Source: Faecalicatena contorta (GTDB lineage Bacteria > Bacillota > Clostridia > Lachnospirales > Lachnospiraceae). From it: a DNA stretch of 64,000 bases. The DNA lies in NCBI RefSeq assembly GCF_003149105.1, contig NZ_QGDS01000016.1, positions 1 to 64,000 on the forward strand. The letters run 5' to 3'. A program made the position numbers and the translations under genes. The notes under the pieces were generated by a model. The model ran no database searches. It had not been told where the DNA came from and saw only the letters and a list, made by a program, of their open reading frames with translations. This document shows, in pieces, positions 51,484 through 60,850 of this stretch. Numbering within the stretch: the first letter of the stretch is position 1; the number at the start of each line of letters is the position of its first letter.

Positions 51484-52371
51484 ATGTTTCAATTGGATTC
51501 GCAAGAAAAGATAGTTTTAGCTAAGACATATAGTATACTTGGAAAATATTTTGATAGAGCTATTCAGCAAACAGAGGACGGAGAAATTATTTTGAGATGT
51601 GCAGGTCTATCATCTCTTGTTGACAAGTACAAAACAGATTTGATTCCATATTATATGAATGGAATTTGGAAAAACGATAATCCCCAATATAGTCCGGTTA
51701 AAACTTGTTTTGCAATTTGTCAAGAAATAGAAAATAATAAACAAGCATTGGGAAGTTTTTTGAAAGAAATATTTGATAGAACTCGAAAAATTGAAGGAAA
51801 TGATTTTGAAATATTGAGCAATTATTTAGAAATAATTGGATATGAATTGACAAGAGAACATATAGAGGACGATTATGAGTATGATTTGTATAAATATCAA
51901 TTGACAGCTTTTTCAGAAGGAGCTATTGGCAGGCAAGAAGATAAGACATTTTTATTGGCAGCGTTGGAACAGAAACATGGTGATTTATTACCATATTATT
52001 TAGAGGCTATATCAAATTATGGAAATTCAGAATATAAAAGTTGCTTGGACAATACTAGAAGTGTTTTTGAAGGGTTTTTTAAGAAACTAGACTCACAGAA
52101 TGATTATGCGAAAGGTATTTTGGTAGCAACAAATGAGAGTATTATTGATAATTCCAATACTCAACTTGTATCCATTAAAAAAATTTTTACATATTGGTTA
52201 GATAATAAAAAAGGTGCTAATAGATATAGATTATTTGTAAGTATGTATAGTGCGATGTCTGGATTAGGAACACATGGCGAAGAAATTCCATCCAAAGAGG
52301 ATGCTTTAATGTTTTTAAGAATTACAGAAGATATTTTAATTTGGTGTTTACAGCATAATATAGGGTATTAA
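51484..52371 (+). CDS. Abortive-infection-like protein
   Basis: A 295-aa soluble protein. The C-terminal part (CLDNTRSVFEGFFKKL, then YRLFVSMYSAMSGLGTHGEEIPSKEDALMFLRITEDIL) resembles the C-terminal domain of abortive-infection proteins of the AbiJ / Abi-C kind, which are HEPN-related and often toxic to infected cells. The N-terminal half (LSSLVDKYKTDLIPYYM) is unassigned. GAGGAG lies 8 nt before the ATG. It lies between parA leader copies 2 and 3, in the same cargo site as the Pycsar genes. Confidence 0.6.
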   Translation: MFQLDSQEKIVLAKTYSILGKYFDRAIQQTEDGEIILRCAGLSSLVDKYKTDLIPYYMNGIWKNDNPQYSPVKTCFAICQEIENNKQALGSFLKEIFDRTRKIEGNDFEILSNYLEIIGYELTREHIEDDYEYDLYKYQLTAFSEGAIGRQEDKTFLLAALEQKHGDLLPYYLEAISNYGNSEYKSCLDNTRSVFEGFFKKLDSQNDYAKGILVATNESIIDNSNTQLVSIKKIFTYWLDNKKGANRYRLFVSMYSAMSGLGTHGEEIPSKEDALMFLRITEDILIWCLQHNIGY

Positions 52372-52399
52372 GTCATATAAAAGTATTTTATAAGAAAAA

Positions 52400-52522
52400 C
52401 GTTACATAGCCGATTGATTTTCAAAAACGAAAATCAGTCGGCTTTTTTCATGTCTATTTTAGTACATAGCCATTCCCCACAAAGGAAGGGCTATATTAAA
52501 TTTTCAGGAAAGGAGGTAGACC
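52400..52522 (+). repeat. parA leader repeat, copy 3 (functional leader)
   Basis: Hairpin GCCGATTGATTTT / GAAAATCAGTCGGC followed by TTTTTT, then TAGTACATAGCCATTC and CAGGAAAGGAGG directly before parA. The hairpin is a good intrinsic terminator, so it either ends incoming transcription or attenuates parA expression. Confidence 0.85.
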
Positions 52523-52525
52523 GTG

Positions 52526-53353
52526 ATGTCAAAATGCAAGGTAATTGCCATTGCGAACCAGAAAGGAGGAACTGGAAAGACTACAACAACAGTAAATTTA
52601 GGCATTGGACTTGCAAATGCAGGAAAGCGAGTGTTGCTTGTGGATGCTGATCCCCAGGGAGACTTGACTACTTCTTTAGGTTGGGGAGATCAGGATAATC
52701 TTCCAACAACACTGGCAACGCAGATGGACGGGTTAATCCGTGATGAACCATTCGACTACCATGAGGGAATTTTACACCATGTTGAGGGTGTAGACCTTAT
52801 CCCATCTAATATTGAATTGTCTGGAATGGAGATGACGTTGGTAAATGCTATGAGTAGGGAGTTTACCATGAAATCCTATCTGAGTGAACTAAAGAAAGAT
52901 TATAATTACGTTCTCATTGACTGTATGCCAAGTTTAGGTATGTTAACAATCAATGCCCTTGCGGCGGCTGACAGCGTAATTGTTCCGGTGCAGGCTCATT
53001 ACCTGCCTTTAAAAGGAATGACACAGCTTATGCGGACAATTAGTAAGGTACAAAGACAAATCAATCCCGGATTAAAAGTGGATGGGGTTCTGTTAACTTT
53101 AGCAGATATGCGGACAAATCTTGCCCGCGCAACAGCAGAAAGTTTACAACAGAATTATGGCAGGATAATAAAAGTGTATCAGTCCGTGATACCCGTTGCA
53201 GTAAAAGCAGCGGAAACAAGTGCAGCGGGACAAAGCATTTACAGTTATGACAAAAACGGAGCGGCGGCAAAAGCGTATGAATCATTTACTAGGGAGGTGA
53301 TACAAGATGGCCAAAAGCAAAGGCATCAACATGAATCTTCCCGCAGCAGATGA
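52526..53353 (+). CDS. parA: ParA-family partition ATPase of the ICE
   Basis: A 275-aa ParA/Soj ATPase. Deviant Walker A KGGTGKTTTTVN (about residue 16), A' motif LVDADPQGDLTTS, Walker B YVLIDCMPSLG. It stabilises the excised element together with ParB. ATG 52526 and the adjacent GTG 52523 both lie within reach of AGGAGG. The gene overlaps parB by 47 bp. Confidence 0.93.
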   Translation: MSKCKVIAIANQKGGTGKTTTTVNLGIGLANAGKRVLLVDADPQGDLTTSLGWGDQDNLPTTLATQMDGLIRDEPFDYHEGILHHVEGVDLIPSNIELSGMEMTLVNAMSREFTMKSYLSELKKDYNYVLIDCMPSLGMLTINALAAADSVIVPVQAHYLPLKGMTQLMRTISKVQRQINPGLKVDGVLLTLADMRTNLARATAESLQQNYGRIIKVYQSVIPVAVKAAETSAAGQSIYSYDKNGAAAKAYESFTREVIQDGQKQRHQHESSRSR

Positions 53354-54233
53354 TTTGTTCACTACACAGGCAGAGCGTGATGTAGCTGGTCAGGAAAGCA
53401 TTATGGATATTTCGATAGTAGAAATCAGTGATTTTCCAAATCATCCGTTTAAGGTAAAAATGGATGAAAAAATGCTGGATATGGTGGAAAGCATAAAGCA
53501 GTATGGTGTGTTAGTGCCGGCTCTTGTCAGGCCAAAGCCGGAGGGTGGCTATGAAATGATAGCCGGACACAGACGGAAAATGGCAAGTGAATTGGCAGAG
53601 CAAAAAGAAATCCCTTGTATTGTGCGGAACTTATCGGATGATGAAGCCACAATCGTTATGGTGGATTCCAACTTACAGAGAGAGCAGATTCTGCCCTCAG
53701 AAAAAGCATTTGCTTACAAAATGAAGTTAGAGGCTATGAGTAGGCAAGGACAAAGAACAGACTTAACTTCGACACCAGTGGTGTCAAAGTTTCGTGCTAA
53801 TGAAGAATTGGCGAAACAAGCGGGAGAAAGCAGAGAAACAATCCGTCGCTATATCCGTTTAACCGAACTTATTACACCTCTTTTGGATATGGTGGATGAA
53901 GGCAAAATTGCCATTCGCCCAGCGGTAGAATTATCTTACCTGCCGAAAACAGAGCAGGAAGAGCTATTTGACACCATGCAGTTGGAGGACTGCACACCGA
54001 GCCACGCACAGGCAATCAAAATGCGGAAGTTTTTCGAAGAGGGGCGGCTTAACAAAGATGTTATCTTTTCCATTATGACAGAGGAAAAAGGCAATCAAAA
54101 AGAACAGTTCCGTATGCCAAAGGAACGTATCAGCAAATATTTTTCGCCGGGGACGCCCGCAAAGCAAATGGAAGAAACGATTGTTAAGGCATTGGAGATG
54201 TATCGAAAACGAGAACGCAGCAGAGAAAGATAA
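53307..54233 (+). CDS. parB: ParB-family DNA-binding partition protein
   Basis: A 308-aa ParB/Spo0J-like protein. The N-terminal domain has the CTPase/DNA motif IAGHRRKMASELA and VDSNLQREQILPSEKAFAYK, followed by an HTH region (EELAKQAGESRETIRRYIRL). The C-terminal segment is ICE-specific. GGGAGGTGAT lies five bases before the ATG. Partner of ParA; typical of large clostridial ICEs. Confidence 0.93.
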   Translation: MAKSKGINMNLPAADDLFTTQAERDVAGQESIMDISIVEISDFPNHPFKVKMDEKMLDMVESIKQYGVLVPALVRPKPEGGYEMIAGHRRKMASELAEQKEIPCIVRNLSDDEATIVMVDSNLQREQILPSEKAFAYKMKLEAMSRQGQRTDLTSTPVVSKFRANEELAKQAGESRETIRRYIRLTELITPLLDMVDEGKIAIRPAVELSYLPKTEQEELFDTMQLEDCTPSHAQAIKMRKFFEEGRLNKDVIFSIMTEEKGNQKEQFRMPKERISKYFSPGTPAKQMEETIVKALEMYRKRERSRER

Positions 54234-54469
54234 TCCATCCGCCGAGGGCGAAGTGGGTCTTTTGGTGAGAACCCCGGTTTTTTTTGTTTCCCCTCCCCAC
54301 ACCCCACCCCTTCCAGTTTACCAACAGATTACCAGCCGAAAAACAATATAGGAGCCTGTGGCTATCCTTTTTTGGCAAACAAACTAAAGATTCAAAGACA
54401 GACTCCCTGCAAAAAGAAAAGATTGTAGGAATTTTTTTATACAGGCAAAAAGAAAAGGAGGAAAACAAG

Positions 54470-57400
54470 TTGAAAAAGTGGAAACAGATTGTGAGGAAAG
54501 GAGTTGCAGCGGCGCTGGCGTTAGCCACGGTTGTGTCAGTGCTTCCGGAAACAATAATATCGGCAGCATCGGAAAGGGCCACTATGACTTTTGATTATTG
54601 TTACGATGAGGCAGGAAACAGTATCCGTTATCAGCAGACCCATTCCCATAATGGAATTACCTGTGGTTATGCAGGAGAGCTCGTGACCCGTATCTATGCA
54701 GATGGGGAAAATGCTTACTGCATCCAGCCCGGTATGCCATTGAATGTGGGAAACACCCTACAGAAGAATGCATCCGACACATGGAATGCATTAAGCGAAA
54801 ATCAGAAAAGCGCGGTAAACCTTGCACTGCTTTATGGGGCACAGGGGAGCATGGGAAGTTTATCTGGAACAGAGAGTGAAAAGGTGCTTGCCACGCAGAT
54901 GCTTATATGGGAAATCGTTACGGAATGCAGAAATGCCACCTCACCTTATGGGAGAACAGATAGTAAATTCTATGAAGGATTGTGTGCCGGAGGAGCAAAT
55001 GGTGGTATATCAACAGCTTATAACAAGATTATAGAAAGCATGAAGAATCATGCCAAAATCCCCAGTTTTGCGACTTCTAAAAAGGACAGTGCAGCAAAGG
55101 AATTAAAGTGGGATGGGGAGAAATATGTGCTGAAACTGAATGATGAAAAGGGTATCCTTTCCAAGTTTAGTTTCACTTCGTCTAACAGTGATGTCAAAGT
55201 TAGTGTTTCTGGCAATACACTGACCATCACATCCACAAAAGCATTGCAGGAGGAAGTCCTTTTATCTGCGACAAAGAACATTCCTACTGTCAGCAGCAGT
55301 GCAAAGCTGGTGGCTTATGGACATCCCTCTCTGCAGGATGTTGTAACCGGGGTGGAAAATACAGGGGAGGTGAAAGCCTATCTGAATATCAAAATCCCAT
55401 ACGGTCATATGCAGATTGTGAAAGCCTCAGAAGATGGTGTGGTAGAGGGAATGAAATTCCATATTACCGGGAATGGAGTGGATCAGACGGTTACAACGGG
55501 TAAAGACGGGACCATGAAGGTGGAAAACTTAAATCCGGGAACTTACACTGTGAAAGAGCTGACTGAGAACCGTTATGAGCCACAGAAAGAACAGAAAGTT
55601 ACGGTAAAAGGTGGAGAGACCGCAAAGGTGGAGTTTTCCAATCTCTTGAAACGTGGTGATTTGAAAGTTGTAAAAAGTTCTGAGGATAAGCTGGTAGAAG
55701 GGATGAAGTTCCACTTATATGGCACTGCACTTTCCGGTGCAGCCGTGGATGAATATGCGGTCACAGATAAAAATGGTGTTGCCACATTTTCAAAAATACT
55801 GGTTTCCGGTGCGACACCTTATTCCCTGGAAGAAGTGGATACCGCAGTCCGTTACGTTGTTCCACAAAAACAGAATGTGACAATCAAATGGAATGAGGTC
55901 GCAAACAGCACCGTGACCAATGTCTTAAAGAAATTCCGTGTCAATGTGAAAAAGAGCGATGCGGAAACAGGCACGCCCCAAGGGGATGCGACATTAGCAG
56001 GTGCAGTCTATGGAATTTACAATGGGGATACCTTAGTGGACACTTATACCACAGATGCAGAAGGAAGCTTTATTACAAAATACTATATCTGTGGGGATAA
56101 CTGGACAATCCGTGAGATATCTCCATCAGAAGGATACTTGTTAGATGAAAAAGTACATCATGTAGGGGCAGAGGCAAAGAATTATACGGTTGAGCTGAAT
56201 GCCACAGCAAATGATGTACCAGAGCAGGTTATCAAAGGTCATGTTTCCATTATCAAACATGCGGATGATGGCAGCACAAAGATTGAAACGCCAGAAAAGG
56301 GTGCGGAATTTCAGGTATACCTGAAACAGGCCGGGGGACATGATAAGGCAAAGGAAAGCGAGCGTGACATACTGGTATGTGATGAAAATGGATATGCACA
56401 GACGAAAGAGCTTCCTTATGGAGTTTATACCATACACCAGACGAAAGGATGGGAAGGAAGAGAGTTGATTGCTGATTTTGATGTGTATATCAGCAAAAAT
56501 GAGGGAGTTTACCGATATCTGATAAACAACAGTGTTTTTGAATCTTATATCAAAATTGTAAAAAAGGATGCGGAAACTGGAAAGGTTATTCCCTTATCCG
56601 GGGCAGGATTTCATATTTATGGTGAAACGGGAACTCTTGTGACTATGAAATACACTTATCCGGAAGTCACCACAATTGATACGTTCTACACCAATTCAGA
56701 AGGTTATCTGATTACACCGGAAGTGTTGTCTTATGGAAATTATAAACTGGTAGAGGTGCAGGCCCCTTATGGTTATGTGCTGGATGGTACACCGATTCCA
56801 TTTACTGTTACACAGGGAAATTCCTCAGAGGAAAGTGGAGTGACAGTTGTGACAGTCGAAAAGAAAGATATGCCACAGAAAGGGAAAATCAAAGTCCACA
56901 AAAGCGGCGAGGACTTTGCCAGTGTCCAAATATCCGGTGATGGTGTGATAAACAAAGATGGAAACCTAGTAGAGGGTGAAAATATTTATACACCTATTTA
57001 TGACATTATAGGACAGGCTGGAGCAGTGTATGAGATAGTTGCCCTTGCGGATATTGTGACATCGGATGGAACTGTAAGAGCCTCTGCAGGAGATGCGTTA
57101 GACACACTGACCACAGACAAAGAAGGAAATGCGGAATCAAAGGAGCTGTATTTAGGGAAGTACAAAGTTGTGGAAAAGACTGCACCGGAGGGAATGGTAC
57201 TAAACACGACACCCAATGAAGTGGAGCTTATCTATGCCGGACAGGAAACTTCTGTCACAGGTACAGATACCAGCTTTTACAATGAACGTCAGAAAGTTCA
57301 AATTGATTTGAACAAAGCACTGGAGCAGGATGAAACCTTTGGTATTGGAAATAGAGGCGAAATCCAAAATGTTGCTTTTGGTCTGTATGCAGCAGAGGAG

Positions 57401-58723
57401 TTAAAGGCAGCTGACGGTACTGTCATTCCAGTAGATGGATTGCTAGAAGTTATGTACTGTAATACGGAGGGAAAAGCATCATTTACCAGTGACCTGACCT
57501 TTGGGAAATATTATGTGAAAGAGGTTGTAACGGATCAGCACTATCTTTTGTCTGATAAAAAATATCCGCTGGAGTTCAGTTATCAGGGACAGGATGCTGC
57601 CCTTATTGTGATTCACTCAAATGATGGAAATGCCATAGAAAATAAATTGATTCGTGGTAGCATTTCCGGTCTGAAGGTGGATACCGAGGGAAAGGCATTG
57701 GAAGGTGCAAAGATTGGTCTGTTTTCGGCAGGTACAAAGGAATTTACAGAGGAAAAGGCGCTGTTAGTGTCTATGTCTGGAAAAGACGGGGCATTTTCTT
57801 TTGAGGATGTACCATATGGAGATTATATTGTGCGAGAGATTGCATCCCCGAACGGTTATGTGCTAAACGAATCTATTCATCATGTATCAGTGACTGCTGA
57901 TAAGGAAGTAATTGAAGTGAAGATAGCCAATAGGCTGATAAAGGGCAGTGTCCGTCTGACAAAGGTGGATGCAGAATATCCTGCAAATAAGCTGTCAGGT
58001 GCGGTGTTTGAATTGTATCAGGATACGGATGGAGATAAAAAGTTCGATAAGGATAAAGATAAACTTCTTGGAGAAATACCGGAGATTGCAACAGGTATTT
58101 ACCAGCAAGATGAGCTTTTGTATGGCGGATATTTTGTAAAAGAAAAAACTGCACCAAAGGGATTTATGCTGGATGAAGAAGCATATTTCTTTGAAGTGAC
58201 AGAGGATGGCAAAATCGTAGATGTGGAAAATAAGGCAGGTGTTGGATTCATTAACCAGCCCATTACCGGAAAGCTGGAGTTGACGAAAAAGGATGTAGCG
58301 GACGGAAAGCTTCTTCCAAATGCAGGATTCCGCATTAAGGATGAAGAGGGAAATATCGTTGTAACCGGAGTCACTGATAAAAATGGACTTGCAACCTTTA
58401 CACTTCGTTATGGGAAATACACTTATCAGGAATATGAAGCACCGGAAGGATATGAGATTGATGAGAAGGAATATCCCTTTGAAATCAAGAAAAATGGTCA
58501 GATTGTAAAAGTAACCATGACCAATGAAAAGAAGGCGGAAGAACAGATTACCACACCAAAAACGGGAGATGGCAGGAACGTGGGACTGTGGATAGCCTTA
58601 TTAGCATTGTCCGCAGCGGATCTGACTGGTTTTGGTGTGTTGGCAGTCAGAGCAAAGAAAAAAGAAAGAGGATTAATAGACGAAACCGAGAACATGGAGT
58701 ATAGCCGGAATGGCGATATTTAG
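54470..58723 (+). CDS. LPXTG-like thioester adhesin with Cna-B repeats
   Basis: A 1417-aa cell-wall protein. Residues 1-33 are a signal peptide. A thioester domain follows, with Cys84 in AYCIQPG and Gln143 in the ATQMLIW motif, able to bind host or cell surfaces covalently. About ten Cna-B/SpaA repeats then run to residue 1370 (for example YFVKEKTAPKGF, YQEYEAPEGYEI). It ends in TPKTGD, a hydrophobic helix and KKKERG for sortase anchoring. TTG 54470 has AAGGAGG 8 nt upstream and starts the signal peptide; earlier in-frame codons lack both. No sortase gene is seen here. Confidence 0.88.
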   Translation: MKKWKQIVRKGVAAALALATVVSVLPETIISAASERATMTFDYCYDEAGNSIRYQQTHSHNGITCGYAGELVTRIYADGENAYCIQPGMPLNVGNTLQKNASDTWNALSENQKSAVNLALLYGAQGSMGSLSGTESEKVLATQMLIWEIVTECRNATSPYGRTDSKFYEGLCAGGANGGISTAYNKIIESMKNHAKIPSFATSKKDSAAKELKWDGEKYVLKLNDEKGILSKFSFTSSNSDVKVSVSGNTLTITSTKALQEEVLLSATKNIPTVSSSAKLVAYGHPSLQDVVTGVENTGEVKAYLNIKIPYGHMQIVKASEDGVVEGMKFHITGNGVDQTVTTGKDGTMKVENLNPGTYTVKELTENRYEPQKEQKVTVKGGETAKVEFSNLLKRGDLKVVKSSEDKLVEGMKFHLYGTALSGAAVDEYAVTDKNGVATFSKILVSGATPYSLEEVDTAVRYVVPQKQNVTIKWNEVANSTVTNVLKKFRVNVKKSDAETGTPQGDATLAGAVYGIYNGDTLVDTYTTDAEGSFITKYYICGDNWTIREISPSEGYLLDEKVHHVGAEAKNYTVELNATANDVPEQVIKGHVSIIKHADDGSTKIETPEKGAEFQVYLKQAGGHDKAKESERDILVCDENGYAQTKELPYGVYTIHQTKGWEGRELIADFDVYISKNEGVYRYLINNSVFESYIKIVKKDAETGKVIPLSGAGFHIYGETGTLVTMKYTYPEVTTIDTFYTNSEGYLITPEVLSYGNYKLVEVQAPYGYVLDGTPIPFTVTQGNSSEESGVTVVTVEKKDMPQKGKIKVHKSGEDFASVQISGDGVINKDGNLVEGENIYTPIYDIIGQAGAVYEIVALADIVTSDGTVRASAGDALDTLTTDKEGNAESKELYLGKYKVVEKTAPEGMVLNTTPNEVELIYAGQETSVTGTDTSFYNERQKVQIDLNKALEQDETFGIGNRGEIQNVAFGLYAAEELKAADGTVIPVDGLLEVMYCNTEGKASFTSDLTFGKYYVKEVVTDQHYLLSDKKYPLEFSYQGQDAALIVIHSNDGNAIENKLIRGSISGLKVDTEGKALEGAKIGLFSAGTKEFTEEKALLVSMSGKDGAFSFEDVPYGDYIVREIASPNGYVLNESIHHVSVTADKEVIEVKIANRLIKGSVRLTKVDAEYPANKLSGAVFELYQDTDGDKKFDKDKDKLLGEIPEIATGIYQQDELLYGGYFVKEKTAPKGFMLDEEAYFFEVTEDGKIVDVENKAGVGFINQPITGKLELTKKDVADGKLLPNAGFRIKDEEGNIVVTGVTDKNGLATFTLRYGKYTYQEYEAPEGYEIDEKEYPFEIKKNGQIVKVTMTNEKKAEEQITTPKTGDGRNVGLWIALLALSAADLTGFGVLAVRAKKKERGLIDETENMEYSRNGDI

Positions 58724-59060
58724 CTTAGGTGTGGCAGTTTGGTCTCTTGTGAGAAAAAAGAAAAAATAATACAAGTAGGTATTGGAGGGCGGCATTTTGC
58801 TGTCCTCTGATTGCAAACAAAGTTAATGGAAAAAGAACGGCATTAAATATTTGAAGTTGGAAGTTGAAAAATGTAATACACAATATGTACAATAAAAAGG
58901 GAGAATATTACTTACTAAATAATTTTTGGGGTAAAATAAGTTGTTGATAATTAGTGATAACCTCTGTATCATATAAATAGAAAAATATTTTAATGAGTAT
59001 CTATGTAATGGAATTTTTGAACTGGCAAAATTAAACTGTTTTTAAAAGGAGTGAAGTACA
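58724..59060. other. Intergenic stretch before the kinase
   Basis: AT-rich, with no credible gene apart from a 19-codon ORF overlapping the adhesin end. It holds the hairpin at 58785-58807, which resembles the terminator on the other side of the kinase, and AT-rich promoter-like sequence. Confidence 0.55.
58785..58807 (+). terminator. Hairpin after the adhesin gene
   Basis: GAGGGCGGC-atttt-GCTGTCCTC, nine pairs including two GT pairs. It lacks the T-run that follows the similar hairpin at 60800. Confidence 0.5.
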
Positions 59061-60644
59061 GTGGTGGTAACAAAAGGAACAATATTTACTGATGAAATAT
59101 CAGATTATGAAGTAATAGATCAAATAGGTAGAGGAGGATTCGGTTCTGTTTGGTTAGCAAAAAAGAAGGATGACGGTACTAAGTATGCAATAAAAACACT
59201 ATTATCAGATTTCCGCGATGATAATGAGTTTAGGGTACTTACAAACGAGATTGAAATGGCAAAGCAGGTTTCGTCTCCAAACGTGATTAAATATGTTTAT
59301 ACTCATGACGGAAACAAGTTTCCTGAGTTACCACCATATATAATAATGGAATATGCAGAGGAAGGTTCATTATCTATTCTTTTAGAAAAAAAGAAACGGT
59401 CAAATCAACTATTTTCTTTTGAAGAATTAATGAGTCTATTTTTGCAATTGGTAAATGGAATGACAGCTATTAATTCGAGATTGGTGCATAGAGATATAAA
59501 GCCTGACAATATTTTGATTCATGGTAACATCTTGAAAATTACAGATTTTGGATTATGTAAGTTGTCTTGTGAACATACTAGGACAATGTCATTTAAGGGG
59601 GGCGGTACGTATCAATATATGTCCCCTGAAGCATGGGATTATACAAAAAACACAATACAAATGGATATATATTCAATGGGTATCGTTTTTTATGAATTAG
59701 CATCATTATCCTATCCGTATGATGTAACTAATGATAAAGATTATTATCATGCATACAAACAGGCTCATACTTTTGGTATTCCCAAAGCTTTGAATAGTTT
59801 TAATAAAGGCATATCTCCAGGGTTGTCAGGTATAATAATGAAAATGCTTGAAAAAAGCATTAGTCGAAGGTATAAAGACTGGAATGAGATTTCATCTGCC
59901 TTATCAAATATTAGTATGCAAAGTAATTCTGATATTGATATTATAGACACCATGTTAAATATTCAGTTAGAGAGAGATAATACTAAAAAAACAGAAGAAA
60001 GTAAGAAGCAAAAACGAAAGAATGAAATTGATGAGTTTTGCAAAAAAATAGAATATCAATATAACAATGATATATTGATTCCTTTAAACGGATTAATAAC
60101 TGATTTCAACTTGAGATCTCAAAGTGAAAAGATTTCTATTTCAAAAAGTGAAACATGTTCTTCAATTCAAGGTATTACAACTACGATAAAATTGCCATCA
60201 ACTATTTCGATTACAATTAAAATACAACCAATACTGGAAGAAAACTTTATGCGGAAACAAAAAATAGATATTTGGGGAAATGCTGTTGGAGATGATATCT
60301 ACAATTATCCAGCATATGAAATACAAACAATAGAAAGACTTGAAATTCCTTATTATAAAAATGTCAGAATTTTAGCTTGGGGCGGATTATATGTTAGTAA
60401 TGGATATGGGATAAACATTTTTTTACTTGAACAAAAAGATGAAATGTATGGGAAGTGGATATTTGTTTCAAACTCAAATTCAGGAATTTCCAGCTCACGA
60501 CGTTTCCCTGAACCTTTTGCATTTAGACATGACGAATTAGAAAAAGAAGTAAAATATATGCAAAGTGGTCTACATATTTATAACTCCACAGAGATTGAGT
60601 ATAGCCAAACAACACTGTTTACACAGATAATGAATAACCTGTAG
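59061..60644 (+). CDS. Ser/Thr protein kinase with unknown C-terminal domain
   Basis: A 527-aa Hanks-type kinase. Glycine loop GRGGFGSV (about 23-30), Lys45 in YAIK, catalytic loop HRDIKPDN (143-150), DFG at 162-164, and a GGGTYQYMSPEAW activation segment are all intact, so it should be active. Residues about 310-527 form an unassigned domain without membrane helices or PASTA repeats, unlike housekeeping PrkC. The gene is much more AT-rich than its ICE neighbours, and a role in phage defence is possible by context only. GTG start; AAAGGAG lies 9 nt upstream. Confidence 0.85.
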   Translation: MVVTKGTIFTDEISDYEVIDQIGRGGFGSVWLAKKKDDGTKYAIKTLLSDFRDDNEFRVLTNEIEMAKQVSSPNVIKYVYTHDGNKFPELPPYIIMEYAEEGSLSILLEKKKRSNQLFSFEELMSLFLQLVNGMTAINSRLVHRDIKPDNILIHGNILKITDFGLCKLSCEHTRTMSFKGGGTYQYMSPEAWDYTKNTIQMDIYSMGIVFYELASLSYPYDVTNDKDYYHAYKQAHTFGIPKALNSFNKGISPGLSGIIMKMLEKSISRRYKDWNEISSALSNISMQSNSDIDIIDTMLNIQLERDNTKKTEESKKQKRKNEIDEFCKKIEYQYNNDILIPLNGLITDFNLRSQSEKISISKSETCSSIQGITTTIKLPSTISITIKIQPILEENFMRKQKIDIWGNAVGDDIYNYPAYEIQTIERLEIPYYKNVRILAWGGLYVSNGYGINIFLLEQKDEMYGKWIFVSNSNSGISSSRRFPEPFAFRHDELEKEVKYMQSGLHIYNSTEIEYSQTTLFTQIMNNL

Positions 60645-60703
60645 GGTTTGGGTTTTCCAATATAAAAATAAGAAAATACTAAAATTTAATTTAATAGTCA
60701 GGC

Positions 60704-60750
60704 AACCAAACATCAGATATTCATAGTTATCTGGTGTTTGGTTATTTTTA
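60704..60750 (+). terminator. Terminator of the kinase gene
   Basis: 15-bp arms AACCAAACATCAGAT / ATCTGGTGTTTGGTT, one GT pair, followed by ATTTTTAT. Confidence 0.85.
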
Positions 60751-60799
60751 TGAGACAATTACATAAAAAACTATGAAATATAGTTTGTATCCAGTTAGC

Positions 60800-60823
60800 G
60801 GGTGGCGTTTTGCCACCCTTTTT
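60800..60823 (+). terminator. Terminator/attenuator before the conserved ICE genes
   Basis: GGGTGGC-gtttt-GCCACCC followed by TTTTT, 28 bp before the next gene. It closes the region that contains the kinase insert. Confidence 0.8.
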
Positions 60824-60850
60824 ACATAGTGAAAAGGAGGCAGAGAAGCT

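Noticed and set aside
58710..58769. 19-codon ORF overlapping the adhesin end (MAIFSLGVAVWSLVRKKKK)
   Set aside because: It resembles a membrane-anchor tail but has no ribosome site; more likely chance or a remnant of an earlier reading frame.
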